A DNA stretch of 64,000 nt from Anthracocystis setariae (taxonomy: Eukaryota; Basidiomycota; Ustilaginomycetes; Ustilaginales; Ustilaginaceae). The stretch covers positions 1,302,001 to 1,366,000 of the forward strand of contig CAKMXJ010000032.1 of assembly GCA_928724745.1 (NCBI GenBank), in the 5' to 3' direction. Under the pieces are notes generated by a model, which worked only from the letters and a program-made list of their open reading frames with translations, was not told the origin of the DNA and did no database searches. The translations under genes were made by a program, and so were the position numbers. The first letter of the stretch is position 1. The number at the start of each line of letters is the position of its first letter. Below are positions 36,708 to 47,798 of the stretch, piece after piece.

Positions 36708-37691
36708 GCTCGCGTACCTGTATGGCCTCGATCGAATGAAATCTAGAATGGATGCCGTGAATCTGGATGGTGGACTGGAAGCAATCGCTGGAACATCCGT
36801 CGTATCATTGCCTGGGCGACTTGAGGCATCAGGAGCAAAAGGGGATAGTGCGGGGTGCGGCACTTTAGATTGCCGCTGATGAACGAAAGGCAAGATGCAG
36901 GGTCTGTGGCGCGAAACTGAGCTTTTTCATAGTCAGTTTAACGGCCGAGTTTGAGCTGATTCGGCATGCAGTAGACTTACCGTAGATGGCCCTGCTGCGG
37001 TCACTCAATTTTCCAAACCATTCAGAGATGTAGGCATGTACATCATTGATCAGGAAGATCAGAAGCCAGACTGTAGCGAAGAGTCATTCAGCAAGTGCTT
37101 CCCTTGAGCTCAAAGGGAAGAGCTTCTGGTCGCATTCAAAGAGGAACAAGGCAGCTTGGCAAAATCCCCCGATGATCGGGGCTCAACCGACTGATTTGAG
37201 GTGTCCTAGGTACAGAAAAGATTTCGAAGAGGGCGCGATACAAATTTTAGAAAGGTAGCAGGCTTCTGAATACAAATCCCACTCTCTTCTCGCAAGAAAA
37301 AATTGAAATGGGACCAATTACAGCTGGAAGAGTGAGTTTCACCACTCTTGAGAGGCCTTTCGCGAAGAAAGGGAAGGCGAAGAAGATTGAAAATCTTGAA
37401 AGAGAGCGCGCTGAAGCTTTTGCAGAACACGCAAAGAGGCACACCAGCTGCTGCCGCTGATGCTGCCGCGCGTGTGAACTGTTCAACCTTCTTCGACAAG
37501 CCAAGTCCAGTGACAACAATTTGCCAACGACATCGACAGCCGTTTCACCACCATCTCGACCATTCTTGGTGTCCTCAGCAACCCTTCCTAGTTGCTTGCA
37601 AAGGACTCGATCACCTTACCACCCCTCAACCGCTGTCCAGGATCGGATCGAGTGGATTTCACGCTCGACCACTGCGCAACACTTCTTCATC
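36708..37691. other. Divergent promoter region between the glycosylase and eIF3e genes
   Basis: About 980 bp. No separate gene is supported. Open frames continue into it from both genes without ATG codons. The right part (37440-37690) is a CT- and CA-rich leader for eIF3e. Confidence 0.5.
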
Positions 37692-39305
37692 ATGTCCGAA
37701 AAGTACGACTTGACCCAGACCCTCCTGCCATATCTTGACAGGCATTTGGGTCTTCCTCTTCTCTCGCACCTTGTAGGAACCAGTATCTTTTCGGAAACCG
37801 ACATCGCCAAGGCACAATATGAGCTTGCCAAGAACACGTCCATGGTCGACTATGCTCTTCAGCTTTACGAGCAAGCTTACCCCAACCAGCCCGCCCCCGC
37901 TGAGATCGAGAAGCAGCGCGAGACTGCCATCGCCCTCAACGAAAAGCTCGGTGCTGAGGTCGACCACGTGCTCAATGTCATCCAGGACCCCAGTGTTGCC
38001 TCTGCCCTGAAGCAGGACAAGGCCCAGAACTTGCAGTGGCTCGAGGAGAAGTACAACCTTACCAGCGAACAAATCAATGCCCTTTACCGATATGGATACT
38101 TTCAGTTCAACTGCGGTAACTACGGTGATGCCTCTTCGTACCTATACCACTTCCGCGTTCTTTCGACCGACCCCGTCCTCACCATGAGCTCGCACTGGGG
38201 TAAGCTCGCCAGCGACATTCTTGTTGGAGAATGGGAGCAGGCTCTCAGCGAACTCAAGCTTCTCCGCGAGCAGATTGATGGATCCGCTGCTCACGCGACC
38301 GCCTCGTACACCCAGCCCTCCACCTCCAACGGCACCGCACAGACCGACGACTTGACTCAAGAAGGCCTCTTGAAAAAGCGTGCATGGTTGCTGCACTGGG
38401 CTCTCTTCATCTTCTTCAACCACCCTTCCGGCCGCGAGCAGCTCGTTGAGATGTTCCTCTCGCCCGTCTACCTCAACACTGTACAGACGACTTGCTGGTG
38501 GTTGCTCCGATATGTGGTTGCTGCGCTCCTTCTCTCGCGACGAACGACGCGCGTCTACATGGTTCAGCAGCCTGCTCCCGCTACGCTGATGACTTCCGCA
38601 TCGGCCGCCAACGTCAGCAAGCTCAGCCCGCAACAGGCCATCAAGGACATTGTTAACATCATCGACTCCGAGTCTTACCGTCTTGCTGGCACCGACCCTA
38701 TCGTCGACTTCCTTTCCAAGCTCTTCGTCGACTTTGACTTTGAGGCAGCACAAGAACAACTCACTCTCGCCGAGCAGGTGGCATCCAAGGACTTTTTCCT
38801 TGCCGACTTCAAGGACGAGCTGGTCGAGGCCTGCCGTGTGGTCATCTCGGAAGCCTACTGCCGCATCCACTCCAAGGTGGACATTGCTGACCTTGTCAAG
38901 CGTCTCAACCTTTCCAAGGAGGACGGCGAGAAGTGGATCGTCAACCTTGTGCGCGACACTCGTGCCGATGCCAAGATCGACTTCAAGGAGGGTATGGTGT
39001 TCATGAACCCCACTCATCCTCCTGTCTACCAGACCATCATTGAAAAGACGCGTGGATTCACATTCCGAACTTCGGCGATGGGCACAGCTATCGACCGCAA
39101 GGCACACCCGCCGTCTCTCAACAACACTCACAACCTAAACGGCAACGACAAGCGTGGTGGTGGCGGCGGTCGCGGCGGCCGTGGTGGTCAGCGCAACCGA
39201 GGCGACCGATCCAACGCTCACAACAAGGATGGCGAATCGAAGCGTGAGGCTGAAGCATCCGCTGCAGATGCATCGCAACCAGCACAGCCTATCGCTGCCA
39301 ACTGA
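37692..39305 (+). CDS. Eukaryotic translation initiation factor 3 subunit E (INT6)
   Basis: 537 residues from the ATG at 37692; the upstream open extension lacks an ATG. The N-terminal eIF3e domain is clear (YDLTQTLLPYLDRHLGLPLL, then VDYALQLYEQAYP). A helical middle and a PCI domain at about 300-430 follow, ending IHSKVDIADLVKRLNLS and the winged-helix part KWIVNLVRDTRADAKIDF. eIF3e is a core PCI subunit of eIF3, which loads mRNA on the 40S ribosome. The C-terminus carries a Gly/Arg-rich tail (KRGGGGGRGGRGGQRNRG, about 488-505) not typical of animal INT6, which may add RNA binding. No intron is seen. Saccharomyces lacks this subunit, so its presence fits a basidiomycete. Confidence 0.95.
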   Translation: MSEKYDLTQTLLPYLDRHLGLPLLSHLVGTSIFSETDIAKAQYELAKNTSMVDYALQLYEQAYPNQPAPAEIEKQRETAIALNEKLGAEVDHVLNVIQDPSVASALKQDKAQNLQWLEEKYNLTSEQINALYRYGYFQFNCGNYGDASSYLYHFRVLSTDPVLTMSSHWGKLASDILVGEWEQALSELKLLREQIDGSAAHATASYTQPSTSNGTAQTDDLTQEGLLKKRAWLLHWALFIFFNHPSGREQLVEMFLSPVYLNTVQTTCWWLLRYVVAALLLSRRTTRVYMVQQPAPATLMTSASAANVSKLSPQQAIKDIVNIIDSESYRLAGTDPIVDFLSKLFVDFDFEAAQEQLTLAEQVASKDFFLADFKDELVEACRVVISEAYCRIHSKVDIADLVKRLNLSKEDGEKWIVNLVRDTRADAKIDFKEGMVFMNPTHPPVYQTIIEKTRGFTFRTSAMGTAIDRKAHPPSLNNTHNLNGNDKRGGGGGRGGRGGQRNRGDRSNAHNKDGESKREAEASAADASQPAQPIAAN

Positions 39306-40209
39306 GCCAGCTGTTTGCAGCAAGTTTGACCAAAAAAAGCAAGGCGATCGTAGTTACAAGAGAGCTCAGCATAGGTTTGAGGTCTCTCCTGTAGCTTTGG
39401 CATTGGCGGTTGACTAAATGCCCGTCGTTTTCTTATTCCTCGTTTCTGATCACCACGACCTTTTTGTAGAATATGCAGTGCATCATTGACGACTTTCCCA
39501 CTTGTGCATATCAATTCCTTGCGATGGGCGGACAGCGTGCTTTAGCTCAACCACCAACCACGAGATTTAGAACGGAACGTTGTGCGATATTCCGAAATTT
39601 GGTCTGCTGAGTGAAGCAGGTGAAGCAGATCCGCTACCAGGAGACTATCAAACCGGAACAACGCAATGGCCCTGATTTCAGTTGAATTTGTTAGACCTTG
39701 TAGTTACCCGACCACGCTTGACAGCCCTATTCTGCACAAGACACTTCACCGAGCGCACTGTGATTTTGGCGGAGACCACCGTTTGAGGTGAGGATCATAG
39801 AAGAACGGAGGCGGCTCTTCCGAGAAAAGCATGATTTGCATTTGCTGCCGTTGACGAGACTTTCGCTTGTTAGCCGATGTGACCACGGCGACGAGCTGGG
39901 CTATCGCTCTTACGAATGCAGGGTCCACCAGCCAGCCAGCCAGCCAGCTAGCCACTGTGCTGTCCCGTACTGCATCGTACTGTATCGCACTGCAGAGGCA
40001 ACAACCGTGATACTGCACGAAATAGGGCAGCTATAACAAGCCATGCCTATCCTGATCCTCATCCATCCTCCTTCACGGGCGACCGCCTTCCACTTGAATC
40101 TTGCCTATCGCCCAACGTGCCCCACAAGACGAGCTAGGTGTCAGTGACGGCTTTGATTCTCTTCACCTTGGCACCTGCTCCTCCTAGAGAACCTCGAATC
40201 GACGCCGAA
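39306..40209. other. Intergenic region between eIF3e and the MFS gene
   Basis: About 900 bp, no gene supported. Contains CAGC tetranucleotide repeats (near 39933-39955) and a degenerate CGTACTG repeat (39966-39992). The last 150 bp look like the leader of the MFS gene. Confidence 0.5.
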
Positions 40210-42159
40210 ATGTCTCGCCGCTCAGCTTCCCCACTGGATGAGGCCACGCCTCTGTTGTCTCATCAAGCCGTTGGCGATGGTGAAGGAAGGTGGTCATTGG
40301 CACGTCGCCGATCGTCTGCCTTCCTCTCTTTCCTGTCCGAACCCGAAGACAAGGATGGGGAAGAGTTTCAGCGCTACCATCGCATGCGTCTCGTCTATCT
40401 AATTGTCGGCATCAGCATCGTCTACAACATCGGCATCGGCACTTTTAATGCCTACATCATCGAGTTCATCCAGACTTTGGCATGCGCCGAATACTACCAC
40501 CCTTCAAACTCGACAAACTCGCCCATCCCAACCCTGCCATCCGCAAGTGATCCACAAGACCTCTGCTCTGTGTCATGGGTGGACAAGCGGACGAGCCAAT
40601 TGACAACTTATACAGACGTCACGTCAGGCATATCTAGCTGTATAGTTTCACTGATCCTTGCAAAGGGCATCCTTCCACGTTTCGGCCGCAGGTTCTTGTC
40701 GATCGTTTCCGTCGTCATCACGATCACCTTTGCTGTGCTCATGGCTCTCATTCCAACTCATTACTCGTTCGACCCTGCCGTCCCCTCCGCCTCGACTATG
40801 CATCCGAGCACCGCGTCCACCTTCTTCCTTGTTCTGTATACTGGTGCAAATCTGCTTGGATCACCACAGACAACAATGATCCTACTCACCCAAATCATGG
40901 TTCTCGACGTGGTCCGGGAGGATGAAAAAGCCGCGGGTCTATCGCGCACGTTCGCCACTACGACGCTCGGCATGGCTATCAGCTCATTCTTGATCCGAGT
41001 TGTATACCCATCCTTTGGTCTACGATTCAGCTTCCTCCGGCACGACGGTCCCTTTTCGCCCTTCCTGCTCGTTGCTGCCAACATGATGGTTACCCTCATC
41101 CTCGTCGTTCTATTCTTACCCGAGACCAGGACCATCGCTGAAGCCAATGCGATGCCGCACAGAACTTCAATCTCGAGCTACGACAGTCACAATGGCTCTC
41201 GCACACATCCGGCCCAGCCATCCTTGGATTCGCATAAATCGTCTCTTTCGATCGCCTGGCAAGGTCTCAAGAACACGCTTGCCATGTTCGGCTACTTTTT
41301 GCCGTATCAGCCTGCTCCGGGAGCCAAGAGGGACTACAAACTCCCGCTCATCCTGGGTGCGGTCGTCTTTTCCGACACAATTAGCACCACCTGGACCAAC
41401 CTTGCAATCTTCTGCGCCACCCATCTACATTTCGGCCCTGAACAAATGTCAACGCTTCTTGGACTGCTCGGCTTAACCAAGGGTCTCTATGCTCTCTTTG
41501 CTCTCCCATGGATTGCTAGCATCGTTCACCGTTTTGTCAAGAACAGAATGCGCCAAGAACTGGTCTTGGCGGCTCCAGAAGAACTCACCTCCGAGGATCG
41601 CGTTGCCAAGCGTGAGGAATCGATCATCTACACAGACAGGCTCGTTGCCATGGGTTCGCTTGTCGTCGACGGCTGTGGCTTTGTCTGCATGGGCCTTGCA
41701 GCCGCTCATCTCTCTGCTACAGGTATCTACGGAAGTGAGTAGACTCTCGCATCATCAATTCAAGCTGTCCTACGTGTGTGCTAGGCCCATGATCAACATT
41801 TACTGACCCATGCGTTTCGCCTCAATTGTCGGGCATCGTCTTGATCTTTCTTGGGTATGGCAGGTATAATGATTCTGATGTTCGCAACCGGAGCTCTTCC
41901 CTCGATCCAGGCATTGAGTGTCGATCTGTTTCTGGCACAAGACCGTCCCACGGACGACCCTGTCGCCGCTCGTGACGCGTTCATGGGTTTCCTCAACCTG
42001 CTTCAGACTGTCCTGCTTTCATTCGGACCCGTGCTTAACAACGCGATCTACCAATGGTCGATTGACCACGCGATACCCGCCACCATCTTTTACTGGACCT
42101 CGATTCAGTCGCTGCTCTCGCTCTCGTTCGTAGCGGCTATCGGCATGTTCGCAAAATAA
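40210..42159 (+). CDS. Major facilitator superfamily transporter, two exons
   Basis: join(40210..41734, 41864..42159), 606 residues. The 129-bp intron begins GTGAGT at 41735, has TACTGAC near 41801 and ends CAG at 41863; it joins the frames cleanly inside a late membrane segment. The N-terminal cytosolic part has a DEATPLL dileucine-type motif, which in fungi often directs proteins to the vacuole. About 12 hydrophobic segments follow, from LVYLIVGISIVYNIGIG on, with a short Ser/His-rich loop in the middle (near 325-365) between the two six-helix halves. The LPRFGRRF loop resembles the MFS signature. Substrate unknown; the pattern is nearest to the proton-coupled solute/folate-type transporters common in fungi. 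Start chosen at the first ATG. Convergent with the LtrA-family gene. Confidence 0.85.
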
Positions 42160-42330
42160 GCAGCTTCAGCAAACTGCGCCATCCTTTCTCCACGGGCCGG
42201 ATTGCGTCGAAGATGAAGCCGACAAGCAGAAAAAACCATATCGCTAGACTGATACACAGCCATTTTTGCTCGCAACTGTATTATACACGGATAATTTGAG
42301 AGTGTTTGGGATAGGGAGTGGTCGGAGGCG

Positions 42331-44076
42331 TTAAAGATCTGACACTTTCGAATCGTGTCTGGGCGAGTCTCGGTGCGCATCGACTGCTGGTTCTGTAGTG
42401 GGTGTGGGTTGAGTGTCGTGGTGGACAAAGGTGGCTGTACGTCCTCTTTGATGAGTTGAATCGAGCACCCAAGCGCCGGGCTCGACGATTGTTGGGAAAC
42501 CTTTCCATCGTCGTGTACCCTCGACTTGCTCTGCACGATTTTGCTGGTACCAAGGAGCGTTGGGGCCGTCGAGAGCCCCGAATTCCTGCCAGAGCCATGC
42601 TGCTCCTCCCGATGCTGCTGCGATGCCGAGCAGTGCGGTCGAGTTGACGCGTTCCTGGTTGGTCAGAGGGAGGAGTAGGACTACAATCGCAGCGATGAAT
42701 CGCGGGGCGATCCTTACGGGTTTACTAAAGAACAGCTCGCCGGGGTCGTCATGTTCCTTTTCCATCATGACTAGCAGTGCGGTGGAGGTGAGTGCGATCG
42801 CGTAGGTGGCGGAGAAGATCCATCGGATTCCCTGGGCCACTTGGTTTTCCCTGACCAGTTCGGCTGTGGCGTCCCCGCAAAGGGTTACCGCACTGACCAA
42901 GGGTAGGTGCAGTACGAACCAAAGCAGTGCATGCCGCATATCCCGTCGAATCGGATGGGTGATTCTCTTGCTTCCCGCTCCGCAACAGTAGATGCCATGG
43001 AGTACGAATGCAACGATGGTCGTGAGGATCACCCTCGCTACGCCCGAATGCATCCCATGCCCCGCTGGATGACCCGAGATCACACTGTACAGGAACTCGC
43101 CATGGACCAGCGTGACAAAGTCGGTAAACCGGTCGATCTCGTGCTCGATCGCCACCGCGGACGAATATCGCAATTTCGCCAGACGCTTGAACAACGGCGA
43201 GTAGAAAAACGACCAAGACGAGTACTCGATCACGATGGCGATGGTCACCATGGCAATGCACGCTCGTACGCTAACAAAGATGCTCCCAATCCAAAGACCT
43301 AGCACCAGCACCCACAGGGCGGCTTGAGCTCGGATCTGGATCCGATACTGACACACATAGAACGAATAAAAGACGCTCGTGCCGAAGATCATAGCACCTG
43401 CCAACAGGTACGAGCCTATCGCGGTGGCTCTTGCTCCCGACTCGTCGTGGCTTTCCTCGGCACTAGGGGCATTGTTGCCGTAGACGACTAAGCACGCCAT
43501 GACTCCCAAGACGAGAGCGCGTTGAGGAAGATCATCGACGAAAAATGCATTGAAGATCTCTCGCATGTAGTTCCAGATCATCCAAGCCGCGGTATACGTC
43601 AAGATGTATCGTACGATCGCATCTCCGTTATGCTCGTGAATCGCCTCTTCGGCCAACGCTGCGATCAAGCCGACGAAAACCAAATCGAAAAACAGCTCTA
43701 GACGATGCGAAGACCTCTCCTCTTCGGATCTGACCAGTACATTTCCGCGAAAGTACTGCAAGGCACGAGGACGACGGAACAAGTACCGTCGTTGCTGGTG
43801 CATAGCGCGGTCGCGGGCATCCTGACGTTCCAAGCGTCTAAATCTCTTCGCTTTGGCATCATTGTTCCGCGAGGACGAGGAGGCAGAGGTCGTCGAAGGT
43901 GACAGGCTGTTTGTATCGGCTGTAGAGGAGCCATCTGGCTGCGGGGGGTTATCCTCGTCGTCCGATTCCTCGGGTGCATATCCGGTGGCGTGGACTTGAC
44001 CGTATTTCAAATGGTGCGGTTGATGCGCATGTGTTGAGCCTACAGAGGCTACGGAGCCTCGATGCTCTTCCGACAT
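42331..44076 (-). CDS. LtrA-family (low temperature requirement A) membrane protein
   Basis: 581 residues from the ATG at 44076; the longer open frame upstream lacks an ATG. After a His/Ser-rich cytosolic N-terminus (about 130 residues) comes the family signature SSHRLELFFDLVFVGLI, followed by eight or more membrane segments (for example ALVLGVMACLVVYG and GSYLLAGAMIFGTSVFYSFY). The family is widespread in bacteria and fungi. It was named after a Listeria gene needed at low temperature, but its molecular activity is not known. A Gly/Ala-rich membrane segment near the C-terminus is followed by a soluble tail. Convergent with the MFS gene, about 170 bp apart. Confidence 0.85.
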   Translation of the reverse strand: MSEEHRGSVASVGSTHAHQPHHLKYGQVHATGYAPEESDDEDNPPQPDGSSTADTNSLSPSTTSASSSSRNNDAKAKRFRRLERQDARDRAMHQQRRYLFRRPRALQYFRGNVLVRSEEERSSHRLELFFDLVFVGLIAALAEEAIHEHNGDAIVRYILTYTAAWMIWNYMREIFNAFFVDDLPQRALVLGVMACLVVYGNNAPSAEESHDESGARATAIGSYLLAGAMIFGTSVFYSFYVCQYRIQIRAQAALWVLVLGLWIGSIFVSVRACIAMVTIAIVIEYSSWSFFYSPLFKRLAKLRYSSAVAIEHEIDRFTDFVTLVHGEFLYSVISGHPAGHGMHSGVARVILTTIVAFVLHGIYCCGAGSKRITHPIRRDMRHALLWFVLHLPLVSAVTLCGDATAELVRENQVAQGIRWIFSATYAIALTSTALLVMMEKEHDDPGELFFSKPVRIAPRFIAAIVVLLLPLTNQERVNSTALLGIAAASGGAAWLWQEFGALDGPNAPWYQQNRAEQVEGTRRWKGFPTIVEPGAWVLDSTHQRGRTATFVHHDTQPTPTTEPAVDAHRDSPRHDSKVSDL

Positions 44077-44649
44077 CTTCCCCGTGATGGTGGTCGTGAG
44101 AACGAGAGGATGAGACTCAGCTACGCATTCAAAGTAACCCCAGAAACGGCTGGGCCGTCTAAAACCTAACCATGCACCTTGCCTGCATGCTTGAGCTTGG
44201 CAGTCTAAAGTACACTCTCCGATGGCACCTGTCAGAAATCCCGCCCGACGGTTCTCCGCAACCCTTGTTTTCACAAATAAATTAAAAAATGTAAGGAAAA
44301 AAAAAAAAAGAAAAGAAAAAAAAAAAAAAGGGGGGCTTTAATTCATCTCAATTTCGCCTCACCTCGGCTACTCGCTACTCTCATAACTCCGCAGTGGCTT
44401 CGTACTTGGCATGCTTCCTGCTACCCAGTCCAGAAGGTGCCAGCTTAGCACATGCGAGCACACAACGCAGAAAGCTTGAGCAAGAGCAGCACAGATGCCA
44501 GAGTACCTTGCAGGCAGACCCAAAAAGGACGCACCACGTTCATTGCCTTCCAGCCACCACAGCCAGATGTTCGGGTATAAGAAGTTGCACGGCGAGAGTT
44601 GCTTACATTGCTTGTTTTTCTGCGATAAAGGGCTGTGGATGCATTGAGC
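44077..44649. other. Intergenic region with long A-tracts
   Basis: About 570 bp between two minus-strand genes. It contains interrupted poly-A tracts of 13-15 bases followed by GGGGGG (about 44298-44336), which lie upstream of the LtrA-family gene and read as poly-T on its coding strand. No gene seen. Confidence 0.5.
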
Positions 44650-47600
44650 CTAACGCCCAACCTCAGAAACGGGCACTCCAACTCCACCCCCTCCTCCAAT
44701 ACTATTGACCATGTTGTTGTTCGTCACATGGTCAAAGTCGTTGAAAATCGGCAGGATACTCTGCATGTATTGATCCAAAAGGTCATCTGTACCCAACCAA
44801 GTGCTGGTTAAGGGGTCCAAATTTGAGGTTGCGGATGAGCCCATGGTGCCCTGCATGGAGGACAGCGGAGAAGGAGCGCCGATGGCATCGTTGATCGGCC
44901 CCGCGATATTGCCTGCGCTGTTCGGGAAGGGTCGGGAGTACCCGGCAACACCAGAAACTGAAGGCGACACAGCAGTCGACTGAGCTCCGAACAGAGGAGG
45001 TCTGCTCGCAGCGCCAGGGGTTTGCAACCCATTCGTCGCAGCGGTCTCGAACGCGAGGGCCATATCGCTCATTGCTGCCGCTGATGCGGACTGGCCAGGC
45101 GCAGCCGGACCGGCAGCCCTCGTCAGGTCGTGACCAGGTGCAGTCCCATCTCCCGCTGGAATGCTTCGCCTCATCTCTGCCGAATCGCCGGCAGCACGGG
45201 GACTAGGACCACTCGAACTCGCCGACATCTGAGAAGTTCCTCTCAATCTCTGACGCTTTCTCCTCGACTTTTCCGCTCTGTCCCTCTCCACAAGTTCTGC
45301 ACTGAGCGAAAGAATGAATCTTCCGTAGAAGCGCGCAAACGACCTCGTGTGAGCCGTATCGGCAGGATCGCCGGCAAGCATCAACCCCAGCTTTACCACC
45401 AATCCTCGGGTTTCAATGGGGCCATTCTTGAGAAGATGCACACCTGACCAACCCAACATGGCGGCTACGATTCGGCTGATCGTGTGAGCCTGTCCTTGGA
45501 GGTTATCGAGCGCCAGCTGGCAAGCTTTGGTCAAGAGCATGACACAGTTTTCGCGAGCCGCCTTGACCGATGAACCACAGATACGTAGGATGCGCATGTT
45601 GGATGCTTCGCATATCGCTTTTCTTCGGTCAGATTCGCGGATGGCGTGGGTGTTGATAAGCACTTGGATGTGCAATCCGATGATCCGCATAATGGTCGAA
45701 GTGATCGGATGTTTGTCGAGCGCGGGATGCTCGCACCAAGCTTCCAGCCAGGCTTCCAACAACACGTTGGCTGACACACGAATGCTCTCGATCGAACCGA
45801 CCTCGTAATAGCTCTGGCTAAATATGCGTGTGCGCATGATCTCCTCGATCCGACGCAGATGAAGGAAGGCGACAATCTGAATGTCATTGTCGAGCGAGAT
45901 GGGGGATTTCGTCCAATCGTTGAGCGTACCCCAATCAACGTCCAGTGTAGTGTTGGGACGCTGACCTGAGAAAGAACTGAAACTCCTCTCCATGATGGCT
46001 GCCAGCGCCCAGGTTCGAGATCGGTCTCTTGCATGGCGGCGCGCAATCTCATCTTCCTGGGGTGTATCATCGCGCATCGCGAGATCGAGCTCCTTGGCCA
46101 TGCGCGCGGCGGTTCCGATGAGCAACCAAGCACGGTCCTCTGCCATGAGTGGAGTGAGGTGTGCCCACATTGGCCAAACAATCAGACCTTTGACGACCTC
46201 GATGCTCTTGACGTTGCGACTGAGCACTTCGACGACAAGCGAGTCGACAAGCGCACGAAGCTGCTGGAACTGCTGGATGGCACGTCGAGTGCGATCGATC
46301 GAAGTGGCGATGGCGAGGATGACAGAGAAAAGGAAGTTGGAAGATTCTTTCACAGTGATGACATTGTGAATGACTGGATCGAGGATGCAGAAATGCTCGT
46401 GGATAGTGTCCATGAAGAGCTTGAAGAGGCGAGGCACTTCTTCCATGGTGACGATGCCCTGGTCCAAGGGGTCACACCGCCGAGTGTCCCATCTTGCTGA
46501 AGCAGATGCGCCAGAAAAGTAGGAGGCGCGTTCGCAAGCGGCATGACCAAGGCAGGATCGAGTCCATCCACTGGTTTCCAACATAGCACTGATGTCGCGC
46601 GATGATCGGGCGAGGGCTTCGTCCTCTTCGTTGAAGGGCTCGTCAGCAAGGATGTGAGACAAGCTTCGTTTCTTCCCATCGAGGAAAGCTGCTGGGCTTC
46701 GAGCGTCTTCATGTGCGTTATCAGCTTCTGGGGTGAGTTCGTCTTCCTCGCTATCGGATTCGGTACATCGCTTCCCCAGGGCAGCTTCCGAGAGACACAG
46801 CAGCGGATTGGTCGACGACGGAGGCATCATGGATTCACGGATCAGAAGACCATCGTGATATTTGGAGGTGCGTCTACCGCTGCCGCTACTTGCGATGCTG
46901 GCGTGACTGCTGTGGTGTGTGTTTGAAGAGACAGTGGCTAGTTTTGTCGATGATTGATTCGAGCCGGAGGAGGAAGATGCTGTGGCACTGGAAGGTGATT
47001 GATGGTTGCTGACATCAGACGAGAACGAGATGCGACTGTCGGTAGGTTCGGGCTGGGGATATGTGGAGCGGCCGGCACCGGTATCTTGCCATGTCATACG
47101 AGATCGGTAAGAGGCAGAGGCTTGTCCGTGATCAGGGCGCGAAGGGGAGCTGCGATCCTGCTTGACATCGCAAGTACGAGAGCTGGGTAGAGGTTCATTT
47201 TGACGTTGCATGGCTTCGGACTGTTCTCTTGCACGTGTCGCTAAGCTGTGCGCGCAAAGTAGTACGGAAAACGAGAGCAGGAATACGGGTCAGTCTGAGA
47301 GCTTTGGAGATGGATGTTGGTGGCGACCAAATGGACGAGTTCCGTGCAACAGAATCAGAACGGAACATGGATCGTTACGAACTCACTTCTTGGTGCCGGG
47401 CTTTTTGCCACGACGAGATGCTGTCCATGAGCAGTCGAGCCCTTTCGCCTCGCAGCGTGAGCAATTCTGAGCATCCTTGCGTTTGCCGTTGCACTTGATC
47501 TTGGCTTTTCGGCACCTGTTCAATGAGGAGAAGAAGGATACGATGGGAGCGTGAAGCGAACAAAAATGAATGTAAAGGGAACAAAGAATGGTCAGCGAAC

Positions 47601-47798
47601 CAAGTTGAAGGGATGGGATGGTGGCGGAAAAATATTGAGATGGCGTATGCATTGCCGCAGATTTGGATGGAATCGGCATCGGTCGGACAGCAACGATTGG
47701 TATAGGTGTTGGTGGACTGATACTTACTCAAGACAAGCTTGGGAGTTGCGCATCCTAGGTCGCTCGCCTACGAGATCTTCCTCCATAGTTGTGTCCAT
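44650..47798 (-). CDS. Zn2Cys6 fungal transcription factor, three exons
   Basis: complement(join(44650..47245, 47387..47515, 47728..47798)), 931 residues. Exon 1 (71 bp) ends within the zinc cluster; intron 1 is 212 bp (GTAAGT...CAG), intron 2 is 141 bp (GTGAGT...CACAG), and both joins keep the frame. The binuclear zinc cluster is C22, C25, C32, C42, C45 and C52 (ACLECRKAKIKC then NCSRCEAKGLDC), followed by a basic linker RRGKKPGTK. A Ser-rich region precedes a fungal-specific transcription factor domain at about 330-640 (EEVPRLFKLFMDTIHEHF, WPMWAHLTPLMAEDRAWLLIG), and the C-terminus is Gly/Ser/Ala-rich. Such proteins bind CGG triplets and regulate metabolic or stress genes; the targets here are unknown. 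Divergent from the deubiquitinase gene. Confidence 0.92.

Noticed and set aside
38142..39131. 329-codon minus-strand open frame opposite eIF3e
   Set aside because: Shadow of a highly expressed, codon-biased gene; no family features.
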